From: Cristatella mucedo
Lineage: Eukaryota; Bryozoa; Phylactolaemata; Cristatellidae
NCBI GenBank assembly: GCA_009760855.2
Contig: WPIO01000047.1
Span: 3,116,001 to 3,180,000 of the forward strand
Length of the DNA: 64,000 nt
Direction of reading: 5' to 3'
Shown: piece after piece, positions 10,701 to 21,529 of the stretch
How positions within the stretch are numbered: position 1 is the stretch's first letter
How the letters are laid out: the number at the start of each line of letters is the position of its first letter
Made by a program: the position numbers and the translations under genes
The notes under the pieces: model-generated
What the model saw: the letters and a program-made list of their open reading frames with translations, nothing else
What the model was told of the DNA's origin: nothing
Databases searched by the model: none

Positions 10701-11481
10701 CAGTTTAGACAGCAGTGGAAAATCTGTGTGTTATTACCAGCACAAGGACCTTACTGGTCTTTACTGCAGCAGATAAAGTCTGTCGGACGCAAGACTTGAA
10801 CCCCTGACATAGGCTATAAATTGCAAGTACCTCCCTGCCAGTCTAAGATGTGGTCATGTCATTGGGTCAATGCTCCACTACCTTGTAAGAACGAGAGAGT
10901 GCAGTAGGATAATCTGCAATCGCACAATACCATGGTACATAATTTAACATTGAGGCTTTCATATTAGAGTTAAAACTCTAAAAAGAGAGCTTGAAAGTCA
11001 AATCATTCGATAAGTCGCTCAGAAAATCACTCTAGCTTAATTCTTATCCAATTAATTTTTTGAGACTCATATTTTGATTTTGTAAAGAGTGGCTTGTTGG
11101 AGTGGTCGTAATATTAAAGGGTGGGGTGTAAACTAGCCAATCCTGCTGCACTGTCAAAAAAAGAGTAACGTTTTATACCTGTGCCTACGGGACATCTCCC
11201 CTTACCTAATATGCTTGTGGCCTCTTAAAAGTACTTAAGTATTATTCAAATTTGAGCTTGTATGCCTCAATTACTAAAAGAAACAGAAAATAAATGTTAT
11301 CTTTAATTTTTCTAGATTTCCAAATACAGATTACTTTGGAACGGTACGACATTTAAACGTTTTAAGAATATGTTTCTTACAGGAAAGGTAAGAAACTTTA
11401 GTTTTCTCGAATAAAAATGAAATGTATCGAGGATTCTCTAGCCATGTATTCTCATAACAATCGGCGGCCGTGTACTCTAAC

Positions 11482-11542
11482 CTTCGCTTGCTATGGTAGG
11501 CAAGTAATGCAGTGCTGATGTCCCGGTCATAGCTGAAGTTGG
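11482..11542 (-). CDS. Semaphorin exon 15 (stalk, 61 bases)
   Basis: There are 20 codons plus one base: PTSAMTGTSALHY then LPTIASE. Composition is the same as in the exon before. The acceptor has a strong pyrimidine tract (TTTTCCTCCTCGCAG) and the donor is GCGAAG|GTTAGA. Phase is 0 in and 1 out, fitting both neighbours. The exon is small, so splice sites and phase carry most of the weight. Confidence 0.66.
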
Positions 11543-11753
11543 CTGCGAGGAGGAAAACTCTTTGCTAGCGAGAGTTTGCATTGAGATGCCCATTTTTTCC
11601 GTCAAAGTAATAGTTTCCACATGGGGATTGAATCTTGAAGTACTTGAAAAACGTCTGCTAAACGATAAGGTGCACGTATAAAGTTCTTTAGTTGCCCAAG
11701 ATCTCAGAACTGTGAACTAAAATATGCCAAGGTGTGGCTTGCTCAATTGCTAC

Positions 11754-12340
11754 TTGCCTCGTAGTTGTAAAAACGCTAGTGATTTCTGTCGCTGCTTCAA
11801 TGGAACGAGTGGTCTGAACATCACTAGAAGCTGAGCTTAAATTCTCCTTTGCAGCTCTTGGAAGATTTGCAGAGTAGGCTGTTCGAACTGTAGGCGGATA
11901 TGGGGTGCTGGAATTGGCTGGCTTCACCCCGTCGGGTTCAAAGGTGAGCATCTCTGACTCTCGTGCCTCCGATAAATGTTCTCGCGTCGATTGCTTTTCA
12001 GCAGCAGCAGCAGCTAGATCTGAAGTACCTCTTAATGGACCGAAGGACGCTCTGTAAGAGACGTGCTTCACTGCTGAAGACTGTGAGAATGTCTGGATTA
12101 AACTATGGCTAGCTTTCATGTGGTCAGTAGATGCCACAGTCTGGAGAACTTGTGAAGATCTTGGGGATTCATTTTCATAAAATGAAGAAGCTGTAGCCAG
12201 TGGCTTACTCGCTGCAGACACATAAAACCTCTCAGTGTAGCTGGAAATGTTAAAAGCGTGTGATTTTGAACCTAACGAATTAAATGGCAGTGTGTGCGAG
12301 ACTTCAGCCGTTTCATCATCCTTCTGACATGTAGTGGGCA
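11754..12340 (-). CDS. Semaphorin exon 14 (mucin-like stalk, 195 codons)
   Basis: This is the longest exon. It starts VPTTCQKDDETAEV and is dominated by Ser, Thr, Ala and Pro, with only one cysteine near the start and no hydrophobic helix. That suggests an extracellular O-glycosylated spacer. The acceptor is GTATATTTCAG. I placed the donor at AGGCAA|GTAGCA because the phase then fits the next exon. The adjacent AG|GCAAGT is a perfect GC-AG type donor but would put the next exon out of frame. Without splicing, the frame would end at 11688. Confidence 0.78.
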
Positions 12341-12479
12341 CTGAAATATACAAACGTTGTTAGTATGTGGTTATCGCTGGCATGTTAATAGCTTGTAATG
12401 GAATTGTCTTAGTCGCTTTCGCTGGAGCATCCGATGGAGACATTGCAAAAACCCGTGGGAAAATACTGCGCCTTCGAAC

Positions 12480-12653
12480 CTGTGTGATCTGAGTTGCTTG
12501 ATGTTGATCCAATAAGGTCATTTTCTGCTTCTTTGTCTGTATAAGTCAGTTGGGTGTTTTTATAGGATTCTGAGCCGGAAGTGGACATGCTACCAGGGTT
12601 TTTCGCTCTCGTGAGGAAAGTTGCTCTTGTAGGTATCGGGATTTCATGCGTGG
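12480..12653 (-). CDS. Semaphorin exon 13 (Ser/Thr-rich stalk)
   Basis: There are 57 codons directly after the PSI domain, with THEIPIPTRATFLTRA at the start and LIGSTSSNSDHT at the end. The composition is Ser, Thr and Asn rich with few hydrophobics, as in O-glycosylated stalks. The acceptor is CTTGTTTCTGTAG and the donor CACAG|GTTCGA. Phase is 1 on both sides. The frame stays open past the donor into the intron, so intron retention would extend it by about 27 residues. Confidence 0.8.
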
Positions 12654-14811
12654 CTACAGAAACAAGAAAGTTGGATTTGGTAATATTAGAAAATTTCTGA
12701 AATTCGAGGTCAATACTTGGGCTTTGTTCGTAAGAATTATATCAATCTAGAATTTGTGTCACATCATCTTACAGCATACGCAGAGTCATTCAATTTCAAT
12801 TTTATTGTTTAAATGTGTTTTAGTGATTTGGCGACATTCTCATTTGCGAGCATACTCAAAGTCCTGCGTAACCAAATACCACTTGCAGTGCGAGAGTTTA
12901 TGCAAAATAATTCTTGAGTTGCCTCAAGAATCGAAAACATAAAAATATAAAAATTCAGCTCTATTTTCAAACGAGCCTCAGTGATACATTTACTAAATCG
13001 GCATTAAAATAGAGCGACAACTGACTGAGAGGTGTTTCAGAGCCTGGAGAAAGTGTGTGGGCGTGCAAAACCTTAGCTCTTTTCCTTCTACTCTGCCTAC
13101 CGCTTGCTGCGACTTTTCACTAGACGGTCTAGTAAAAAGTGTAAGATTTCTGAAAACAAGCACTTTTTACCGTCCTTTACAAACCTGATGATATTGGCAC
13201 CTGCGGTTTTTTAAACCGACCTAGTAAGCGGAGTTTATTTAAATTATTTCAGTTACTTTTGCAAAGCAAAAGTGGTTCCCTACCCAAGCGAGACTCAATG
13301 AACGGTGCTTAAATGATACAGGCAGGCGAAGCAGCACTCCTGTGCAGCGTCTCGGAGTTTTGTAGTGAAACATTTAAGTAGCTGGCGACATCGAAGTGAT
13401 GCAGCACCTAGAAGTTTAGTGCGCAGGTATATGTACGGAAATGAAGGACGTTTAGATTATGGCAGATGCATCCGACAGCAACGAACATGCATTAGTAGCA
13501 TTCTGAAATCGATGCTCAAATTTCGTAGAACCTCGTGTACAGACAAGCCGATTGAAAAGCTTAAGCGTTCCGTGTGCCCAGGAGGCTTAAAGTAGCAAAT
13601 AAGCTTAAAAATAGGCTCCCATACTAATGACTCAGAAGTTTCGCTCACAAAGCTCTGTCAAAAGAAATTAAAAATTAAGCTTATGGATATAGGATATTAA
13701 GGCTTTAAATTTAGAAGCTCTTTAGGACTGTATCACGAGTTCCACCAGGAGGCTGTGCCAACCTAGAGTTGAAGTCACTGAAATTCCTTCAAGCGATACA
13801 CATTAGCATCAGTGCCGTGCTATCCGTGTTGAGTATTTCTGTAAAAGCTGGGATGAAAGCTTAAAGGAAAGGTGGTCTAGCCGAAACATCTCAGCAATGG
13901 TAGCAAAGTTTTGCTGGACCGCTTGGATAGGGTAATTTGGGACACTAGGTTCAATAACACGTGCGAAAACTAAAACGCACTTTTAATTTAGCAGATGAGC
14001 AATGAGTTGCAAGCACTATGTGGAAAAAGAAAACTACAGATTTTAGAAGGCAGTATCCGTTTCCTGTATTCTGCGATCGGGTAGCTGGGGCACTCTCACC
14101 CGTAGGCCGGCGGAAGACGGCTTAAGCACCTAAATGAATAGCCTTAACTGTGCGAATATAGATTCAGCCATCTTATGGCGCCGTGCAAACGACCTATTGT
14201 ACCTACCACTTCACTCGCTTGCACCAGCCAACTGATTCGGCCATCTTATTTTTCCAGTGTGCTCTGGCACCAAAAGCACCCCTGCATCTAGTCATCTCTC
14301 ACTAAACTGAAATCTTGTGATGATTGAGCCTTCAGCTCGTATGAATCGAGAGTCTGCATCCCTCTTCCGGCTACGGTCACTATTTTGCTAATCTTTTTGC
14401 ATAGCCTTTACGTTTCGGCTAACGACTAATCTCTCCACTAAGTTATTCATTCGCCCTCACTGAACTTGTCTGTTTCTGCTTGGGTTGGCTTTGAGTAGAT
14501 ACATGTGCTTTATTCAGTACTCCTTACTCGCAAGAGGTCATACAAATCGGCCGACTAGATTTTTTTCGTGTTTTCCTAACAAGCTAGCTTAGGAATTGTA
14601 TTTTATTTGGCTTTCGTGTTCCTGATACTGATATTGTTCCTGATACTGATTCCTGATACCCCTCGGGTATTGAATATCTTGTAGTGATATATTACGCACC
14701 CGTTGAGCGGTTAAGTTTTATTTTTGCAATATTCAAATAACCTGTGGTTCTTGTTATTTATACGGCCGGCTTTAAATTGCTAGTACAAAAAAGCGTATTT
14801 TTTCAGTTACT
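12654..14811. other. Intron, little structure
   Basis: The semaphorin intron between exons 12 and 13. TTCCTGATACTGAT is repeated about three times near 14620-14660. Frames at 13365-13595 and 13457-13648 overlap on opposite strands and are not supported. Confidence 0.5.
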
Positions 14812-14945
14812 TATAATAATTATACATTTGAATAGCGCACTCAGAGAACTGAATCTTTTTCTAGGCACTTAACAAATGCTGTATATGAAGCATTATCAAA
14901 TTTCGCTGGTAACATCCGCAAGCAGCAGGCAGAAACTTGAGATTA
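14812..14945 (-). mobile_element. LINE A subfamily 3' end
   Basis: An (ATT)n-like start, TAGCGCACTCAGAGAACTG and then ACATCCGCAAGCAGCAGGC are shared with the copy at 21525 rather than the main family A. This defines a diverged subfamily with its own 3' region. Confidence 0.65.
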
Positions 14946-15539
14946 TTTTACAAGCTCTGTCCTTCATGCAATTAACTCAGAGGTCAAAAATACTTTGAAT
15001 TATTCGTCGGCTACTGATTGTATACTTTTCTATCAATCAAAATATTATCATCGTAAGAGTTCAAGACCAGAGATGATCAATTTCCTTGTTAGGCACCACA
15101 GTAACCCATGTCAGAGAGGCTTTGATATTATGAAAAAAAGGATTCTCACACGAAAGCTCTAACGATTATCAAATAGACAATTTTGCTTTAGTTTGCATAA
15201 CATTGGCACTTGGCCATTGTTTTTATGGCCTACAGGTATTCACTCATTGCTTTATGAGTCTCAGTATAGTAATCACAAACAAGCCACTGTGGAACACGAT
15301 AAGATAGTTTGATCTCTGTTCAAGTGCCTAACCACTACTTGAAGATAAGACTGCCTTGTGTGGGCACACACGTCTCAATCGCTGAAGTGAAAATCTGGGA
15401 CCTAAACCTCGTACCTGAATACCCTCATAGCCCTATTCCGATGATCAAGCTCCGATCTTGCGGGCCAAAGGAGAGCTTGCCTGCCGAACGAGATGTCCTG
15501 CTTCAGGGGGGACTTTCTTATTTTAAAATAAAATTCTAG
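14946..15539. other. Intron, possible old SINE remnant
   Basis: The stretch 15390-15480 has tRNA-like text on the minus strand (GAGGTTTAGGTCCCAG as a box B-like end), but the match is too weak to call. The frame 15309-15539 is not otherwise supported. Confidence 0.35.
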
Positions 15540-15665
15540 CTGATTCAACAGCCCCTTTTTTATATCTACAGAAGAGTCTTGAAGACTGTCACGAATTCAA
15601 GCCCACGACCTCTGGGCCGAGATCACAAAGAGCTACCGTCTTACCTAGTGTGTCATCGCGGCTCT
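15540..15665 (-). mobile_element. tRNA-derived SINE
   Basis: On the plus strand it runs from AGCTGATTCAACAGCCCC (inverse 3' end) to AATTCAAGCCCACGACC (inverse box B) and TAGTGTGTCATCGCGGCT (inverse head). It closely follows the copy at 9475-9645 but is shorter in the middle. Confidence 0.72.
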
Positions 15666-15792
15666 CTTAGTAAGTGTCCATAAATATATGCGCCCTTATT
15701 TTAGTATTGACGCATAATTTCAGTCATGATGTTACTGCATGAATATAGTATGAACCTTATCCAATTTAAAATCCATGAGCATCTTAGCTTAC

Positions 15793-15857
15793 CATTAACG
15801 CGACACCGATCGTCCATTCCAAGCTCGATGTTTTGAACATACTTAGTGTCCTCATTG
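15793..15857 (-). CDS. Semaphorin exon 12 (end of PSI domain)
   Basis: There are 21 codons plus one base at each end. It reads NEDTKYVQNIELGMDDRCRV, matching the family PSI ending (FIQ.I..G....C). Splice sites are strong (CTATTATTGCAG| and TTAATG|GTAAGC). It supplies the last PSI cysteine and passes in phase 1 to the Ser/Thr-rich exon at 12480-12653. Confidence 0.88.
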
Positions 15858-16844
15858 CTGCAATAATAGCATTAACAGCGATAACTAATTTGCATGTTTT
15901 CCTAAGAGAACTAAATCTCTTCCGAAGCTCATCACATCGGCTGAAAAAAGGCATATCAACTGATTATCAGTAATAAAGTAAACAATTGCATACCAATTCT
16001 AAGGACATCAAGGACAAGTCGCACCGTCAAAGCAAATTGTGTCAGTAATCCAGTTTATAAATTCAATCTATCTGTCTCAAACACAGTTGCTACCATTACT
16101 TATTAAAGTCAGTAGTAGGTTTCAGTTTTTGGTGCAATGCCACTAATGGCACGACTCCAAAGAACCTGATGTTGGCTAGCGCCACAGCTAAAAAGTGTTC
16201 CAAGTTTCAGCAGCTGGGGTGCAATTAAAGGTCGGAGGAGAAAGTAGCTAAGACACTTTAGCCGGAGCTAGAAAATGAAGAGTCTTAATCAGAAGCTGAT
16301 GCTCTGAACTTTGAGCTAGGAATGCCGCATGATCTAGATCGTCTGCTGAATATAGAGAATCTAGATTTTAGATAATCGTTCTTAGTCGGCCACGCTTCGG
16401 TTCCCGTGCAGGCTGTAGTGTGTTGGGTTCTCAGTAAGAGACTCGCAAGCTGCTGCAGAGGGCTCTCCGAGACTAGGCGATAGGCCTACGTCTAGGCGAT
16501 AGACTAGGCGATAGGCGATAGGCCTACGCTAACGCGATGAACTTAGCAAGCTGAGCTATGATTCTCTCGATTGCCGCTGTACACCGATAGCTTCGCGGTG
16601 ACTGCACGTCACGTGTTGCTTCGAGCCCGCCTCTTCGACTTGCTTGCCACACTTCTAGGCGCCTAGCAGTATCGGCGCTTGCCACGCCTCGGCGAAGGTG
16701 CACACCGTGCTGTTAAGAATGCTCTTCTCGCAGGCTTAATGACTTCGAGCTAGGAGGCTGCGACAGCGCTTGTGTACATATGCACTACTCGCCATGTAGC
16801 GTTTTAGGCCGCCGATGCTACGGCGGTTGCTGGCCTATGCTAAT
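15858..16844. other. Intron with GC-rich repeat block
   Basis: 16460-16535 holds several copies of TAGGCGATA and two of AGGCCTACG. The remainder to 16840 is GC-rich without an open frame that I trust. Confidence 0.5.
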
Positions 16845-17047
16845 AATGATAATTATAAGAATAATAATACACTGATAAAGCGCCCTCAGAGAACTCAATC
16901 GCTTTCTGGGTGCTTTAAAATTGCTGCAAAGGAAACTTCATCGAATGGTGAGTGGTATCATGCTTGATAATCAATATGAATAACATAGTTTGGGTAACAT
17001 ACACAGGGTCAGCATGCAAGTGCAGTTAGTGGCAGAATGCACAGTGC
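16845..17047 (-). mobile_element. LINE family A 3' end
   Basis: It shows ATAATAATAC, the inverse hairpin (AAAGCGCCCTCAGAGAACTC, then TTTCTGGGTGCTTT) and the family 3' region as far as AGTGGCAGAATGCACAGTG. It lies about 95 bp downstream of semaphorin exon 11 in gene orientation. Confidence 0.8.
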
Positions 17048-17141
17048 TCCGTATCGAACCGGCCTGCTTTTTATGCTAAGGCTTTGTTCAGGATTATCGA
17101 ATAGCACCTGGATTGCGCTCGAATCTGGAAGAATTTCTCAC

Positions 17142-17436
17142 CTATAGTAGGACGGTACACATTGACGAAGCTCTAAATCCCAAGAGCAGTAGGGGTCTCT
17201 CAGTGCAACGCACGAGACGCAAGTCCGCCAACGGCTGCACGTTTCTACGGAAAGTTTCACTACGCTGTCAAATGTGTTCACGAGCAGAACTCGTGACTCC
17301 GTTGGATTGTTCAAAGTGACCAATCTGAGCTCGCCAACAGACTTTTCATCTACGGTGAATGTTCGACTCTCAATAATAGTGAAGGTTGCTAGGCTACTCG
17401 GGCCTATATTGACGAGCTTTAGTATCCTGCCGTCGT
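17142..17436 (-). CDS. Semaphorin exon 11 (end of sema, start of PSI)
   Basis: It starts DDGRILKLVNIG, the last sema blade, and runs into the PSI domain: CSRWRTCVSC followed by ALRDPYCSWD and QCVPSYY. The PSI cysteines and the RDPYC.WD core are intact, making this the firmest family identification here. The acceptor is TAATTGTAG and the donor TATAG|GTGAGA. Entry phase is 1 and exit phase 2. Confidence 0.95.
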
Positions 17437-17516
17437 CTACAATTAGAACTTGCATTACTATCCACACGACATAGCAAAATTTCTAGCACGGAAATATTGA
17501 TAGGAACGTATTTTAC

Positions 17517-17599
17517 CAGTTCCCACGTGAAGAATGTCATAGTGCTTGCCGCTCTGTGCCTTTACTTGCCAGTCGACTGCTATCTGGGTCATGGTGTAT
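17517..17599 (-). CDS. Semaphorin exon 10 (YTMTQIAVDW)
   Basis: There are 27 whole codons between single joining bases: YTMTQIAVDW, then QVKAQSGKHYDILHVGT. The family equivalent is YT.IAVD......G..YDVLFIGTD. The acceptor is AATTTACAG and the donor ACTG|GTAAAA. Only 80 bp separate it from the next exon, and the join gives HVGTDDGRILK. Confidence 0.92.
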
Positions 17600-20002
17600 C
17601 TGTAAATTGAAAATCGTTAATAAAAATATCACAGTTTAGCAAGCTGCCTTTAAATAAGAACTAATAAAATTCTAATTTTTCCATTAAGCAGGCGGACTTT
17701 TTAAAGCAAAAATCAGCTTTGGCTAGTGATTATATCGGAGTTGCAGTAAAAAAAAACTTAATCCAACCCAAAGGTGCCAGATTTTAACGTCTCATCGATA
17801 CTGTAGTTTCTATAGCCATTTTTCGGAGAGTTGACTAATTATTCCAATGAAAATAGTGTGTGCTGGAATCTGCATGGACTCTTCGAGTTATAAGCGTCAT
17901 CAACTGGGTCGCCAATGATACAGAGGCGCCTGCAAATTTCTATTCGCTTTTTTCTCCTCCACTGAGCGTGGTCAGCGTCGGGTGAGAATTTCAGATAGGA
18001 AAACGTACGCGGGGCTTAACTCCTGAGCTGTGTAGCTTAAGGTAGATGCGTCATTGCTCTCGCATGCAGAAAGGCAAGCCGCTCCATCAGTAACAATACG
18101 GCACCGAAATTTTTCTGAGCAAGACTAAGTGCGGCCGCCGGAATTGTGCTTTTCCCACGTTGCTGCTAAACCTGTACAGATCAATGCAGGATGCAGAATG
18201 TAGCTTAATGATGCGGCATGTCTTAAATTGCAACCTGCTACCTTCTAAATTAAATTATATGAGAGCTATCGATATCAACTCGTGGCAACGAAAACGAAAG
18301 AAGTTTAAGGCTTAAAGCAACCTGAAGTGACCTCGTTTAGTCTTTACTTGTGAAGAAGAGAATCCAAGCGATCAGTTTTCAAACATTTATTCGGAAATGA
18401 GGTTATTCCGAATACCATCTAGTCGACAGACTATTATCTTATAATTCTGGATTTGAAGTTTTGATCCTGCTAATTGCTACATTGCCCGTCGCTTCCTAAA
18501 AAAATAAAAACGTGCTATAAATCTATTAAAGCTAAGGGAGAAGACACGCTGGCCAGAAAAATGCCATTCAGAAATTTAAGTGACACCACTTCCCTGCATG
18601 ACCTCTACGTGACTGATGGCAGCCATCACAGTTGGTGGAGCCGAATCAATCAGTTCAGCCTGAATCGAAGTGTTGGCAGCAGCTGTCGGCAGCGTTGATA
18701 AAAAGATCTTTCTTATGAGATTAGGAGCGGTGGCAGGTCAGGCCGACGAGGCTCCAGTGTGGCTGAAATCGCATCTCTAAGGCAGCCGCTGCGTCCGTTC
18801 CGTGCCGCTCGACGATCGGGTCCCGCCGGAAAATCCGCTACCTGCGGAATTCCACGAGTGTACTTTCGAGGTCTGTTTCCGCTTTCAGTATGTAGCTCTC
18901 CTCTTGAGGGGCTAGCTTGAACCAATATAATTTGCTTTCACCTTTCTGTCTTGAGGACATACAGCTGCCGTTACGTCATTCGCATCGTTATCAAAGTCTT
19001 ATGCGGAGATTTAGTTCTCTTTAGTTCTCTTAGTTTTACAAGTGCCTTGTTCTTAGCATTATTATATTACTTACACATTCAGTGGTGGTTCAGAAACTGA
19101 ACGCCTACCTTGCAAGCGTTGTGATCTAAATTTTTGAAAACTTCTTTTAACTTAAGTGTGGAAAAACCTAATTCGTGCAGATAAATTGGAACCCTAAATA
19201 CGTACAGCTGACTCCAGCAACTTTTCCTCCACCAATTGCCGCGCTCTGTAATTGAGCAGATTTGCCTTTTAAGTTCTTTCGTTGCTAGAGCGGCTGTGTA
19301 AGCGTGTACGGTGAGCAGCGGCTGCCGTTCGAGCAGCACGAGCAGTATGACTGGCGCAGTGCCAGCAGCAGCAGCAATTGTAACAGCTGCTACAGCGACC
19401 CCAGCTATGCCACTGAGAGCATGGCCGCTGAACTCTCAGAGCCGAAGCTAACGATTCGGGCGGAGCGTCCTCAGCTTTCCAGCACGCTTCTTATAAATCC
19501 TGCTTGCCCTAATAAGAAATTTCTTTGCCTCTATCAGGTATCTTCTAGAGGGTTGATGCGGTTCTTCTTCATTTTACCTAGTTCGGCACCACGCAAGTTC
19601 CGCGATACCAAAGCGGCTAGCGTCAGATTCCACCGGAGCCTGCGTTCCTTGAGATATCTCAAATCCGTTAAATGGTATTCCTGTGAAACAAAATTATTAA
19701 CTGAGAAAGAGGACATATTTAAGGGACTTCCAATTACATTGCCTTCTTTTTAACCTCACCTGTGATCTGTCTGGAAGAAAATTGGTTTGTTTGTAATTGG
19801 CTTCACGCTAGGGATCAGCAGCCTGTCGTCGTAATACTCAAGGGTATCGGTTCGGTTCATAGTATTGTCGCACTGCCATTAAAAAAAAGAAGCGAAATGC
19901 CTTTTAATGCAAGCGAGTAGTTTTTACCGTTACACTCGTATTTTCCCTGTACATTTACATTAACTACGCTTTCTTCTAAGTAATTCCTTTGGCTTTTTAT
20001 AC
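17600..20002. other. Intron with several unexplained open blocks
   Basis: Between semaphorin exons 9 and 10. Besides 19279-19521 there is a minus-strand block 17972-18114 behind TTGCTCAG (FRCRIVTDGAACLSACESND), and a GC-rich stretch 18700-18930 open on both strands. None has an assigned family and none fits the semaphorin chain. Confidence 0.4.
19279..19521 (+). CDS. Unrecognised exon-like block, plus strand
   Basis: A GC-richer open block lies behind a pyrimidine-rich acceptor (TTCTTTCGTTGCTAG) and ends at CTATCAG|GTATCT. It reads CVSVYGEQRLPFEQHEQYDW, then a Ser-Asn-Cys run and YSDPSYATESM. I recognise no family. The opposite strand is also open here and reads as a hydrophobic alanine-rich helix, caused by GCA/GCT repeats, so the coding strand is uncertain. 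It sits inside the semaphorin intron between exons 9 and 10. Confidence 0.28.
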
Positions 20003-20058
20003 GGGCGATGAAAAGAAGCACTGGGACGGGTATTTGTCTGGGGCACAGCATTCGCTAA
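20003..20058 (-). CDS. Semaphorin exon 9, 56 bases
   Basis: It encodes LANAVPQTNTRPSASFHR plus two bases of proline. This fits the family segment AVP...TRP..........YT.IAVD that leads into the next exon, where the read becomes HRPYTMTQIAVDW. Phase is 0 in and 2 out, as its neighbours require. The acceptor is fair (GCTGCTCTAG) and the donor weak (CGCCC|GTATAA). The preceding family segment (LP...F...H.LM) is absent, so a further exon may lie between this one and 24178. Confidence 0.58.
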
Positions 20059-21426
20059 CTAGAGCAGCGAAACGCCTGTAGCTTATAATCTTATTACCAA
20101 TGTATGCCTCTTGCCCGGCGACGACAAAGAAGCGAAGTGAGAGCTTGCGACAAACTTGTGAGCTGGAGCTGTAGGATCCCTATGCTAAATGCACTGTCAA
20201 CTAGGAGCCTAGCCACTTTACGGAATTATATGAGACAACACTTTGATTGCAAATATTGCTGCCAGGCCCCCAATTCCGTATCGATAGCCACATTTTAATA
20301 AAAAAATTGCACGCAGAGTTTGCGAAAATTCGAGAAAATAGGTCTCTTGGGCAAATCTATTTGAACCAGAATTAAATAGTCTCTGGGAAAGTAACCTTTT
20401 TAAAGCAAGCAAGCTTCCTCGGATTATGTGATGGAAACCCGACGCAATGCAGTACCTTGGGGCAAGGTTTCTCTTCGGTCTCTCAAAAAAATGGCAAATT
20501 GAAGCCACAATGGCAGATTTTCGCCATCAGTTTGCACGCATGTCTTATTTCTAGATATGCGAAAATGAAAACGGAGCACATTAAAATGTATTGCTATATG
20601 ATGACTTTAGTTTTCGTTTGCTTTTCAGCGTTCCTGCAGTCCCAACATTTGAGAGACTGGTTTAGGTTAGTTACAAAACCTTACTCAAAGTACGTCTGTC
20701 ATCATGAAAGACTGTACTCTTCTTAAGGTTACGGTAAAACTAGTGATATGCTCGAAAAGCGCCCTCTTAATGACGTATTTTAATTTTGGCTGCTAATCGT
20801 TCTGTGACTCTCTTGAGCCGCTTTAAGTAGCTTCCCCCTGTAGTCTTACCGACGGCTAACTAATAAAATACGGAAAACAAATAGAGTATTTGATGGCTCA
20901 CTAAGAGAACAACAAATCTCTAAGCATCTACACTGCACATATGCTCGAGATATGGGAGTGCTGTTCAAAGATTCCAGATTACTGTGGCAGCAGGCTTCGA
21001 CTACAGAACAGATATAACTAGAGCCACAATCTGACTCACTGATTGTGTGCAGTGTTTTAACTCAAGTTTTATAAAAAAAAAAAATGTTTGTACAAGTGCT
21101 ATGTCTGCCTCATCGTCTCTTATCATTCAATTGCTCGAAACTTTATCAGTTGAAAAGCCGCGACACTGGCAAGGCAAGGCGAATTGTCGATGCCCTGCCA
21201 CTTGCTTCGTCAGCTGATTTTATTTGCGATACATTTTTATTTTAAACTAACAAGCAATATCGTCTATTAAATGTGAACTTGGCGCGAAATTCATAAGCAG
21301 ACCCGCTGAAGACTGCTACTCGCTATTGGACGTTAGTGGCATTCTTCGACGAATATTAAGCCTTTGTTTCTGGTTTCTTATGGGAGTCAAAATGTTGATG
21401 GATACATCACAGTAACCTCCGAATGG
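20059..21426. other. Intron, missing semaphorin exon may be here
   Basis: I scanned the minus strand for a phase 0/0 exon carrying LP...F...H and found none. A plus-strand AG (CTTTTCAG at 20627) and a GT (TTTAG|GTTAGT) frame a short open piece without recognised text. Confidence 0.4.
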
Positions 21427-21496
21427 TTATAATAATAATAATAATAATGAAGTGCCTAGAAAGAGATTGAGTTCTCTGAGGGCGCTTTATCAAGAG

Positions 21497-21524
<28 letters not shown>
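21427..21524 (+). mobile_element. Solo LINE A 3' hairpin between trinucleotide runs
   Basis: An (AAT)n run, then GTGCCTAGAAAGAGATTGAG and TTCTCTGAGGGCGCTTTATC, then a long (ATT)n. The orientation is opposite to the adjoining copy at 21525. The 5' (AAT)n before the hairpin is unusual and could pair with the 3' (ATT)n. Confidence 0.78.

Positions 21525-21529
<5 letters not shown>

Larger units (their letters stand above)
9646..11481. other. Intron with one solo hairpin and a C/T tract
   Basis: Apart from the LINE A hairpin (10365-10440) and the C/T-rich tract (10587-10700), nothing is recognised. Confidence 0.5.

Noticed and set aside
10445-10776. Serine- or leucine-rich frames
   Set aside because: They come from the C/T-rich low-complexity tract, and two frames are open at once.
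18850-18985. Minus-strand reading with KLYWFKLAPQEESYIL and a CGCAG donor
   Set aside because: No acceptor of quality and no place for it in the semaphorin order. Left unassigned.
20103-20190. Possible minus-strand exon behind ATCCTACAG
   Set aside because: In the one frame with fitting phases the join to the next exon creates a TGA stop. The other frames do not match the required phases.
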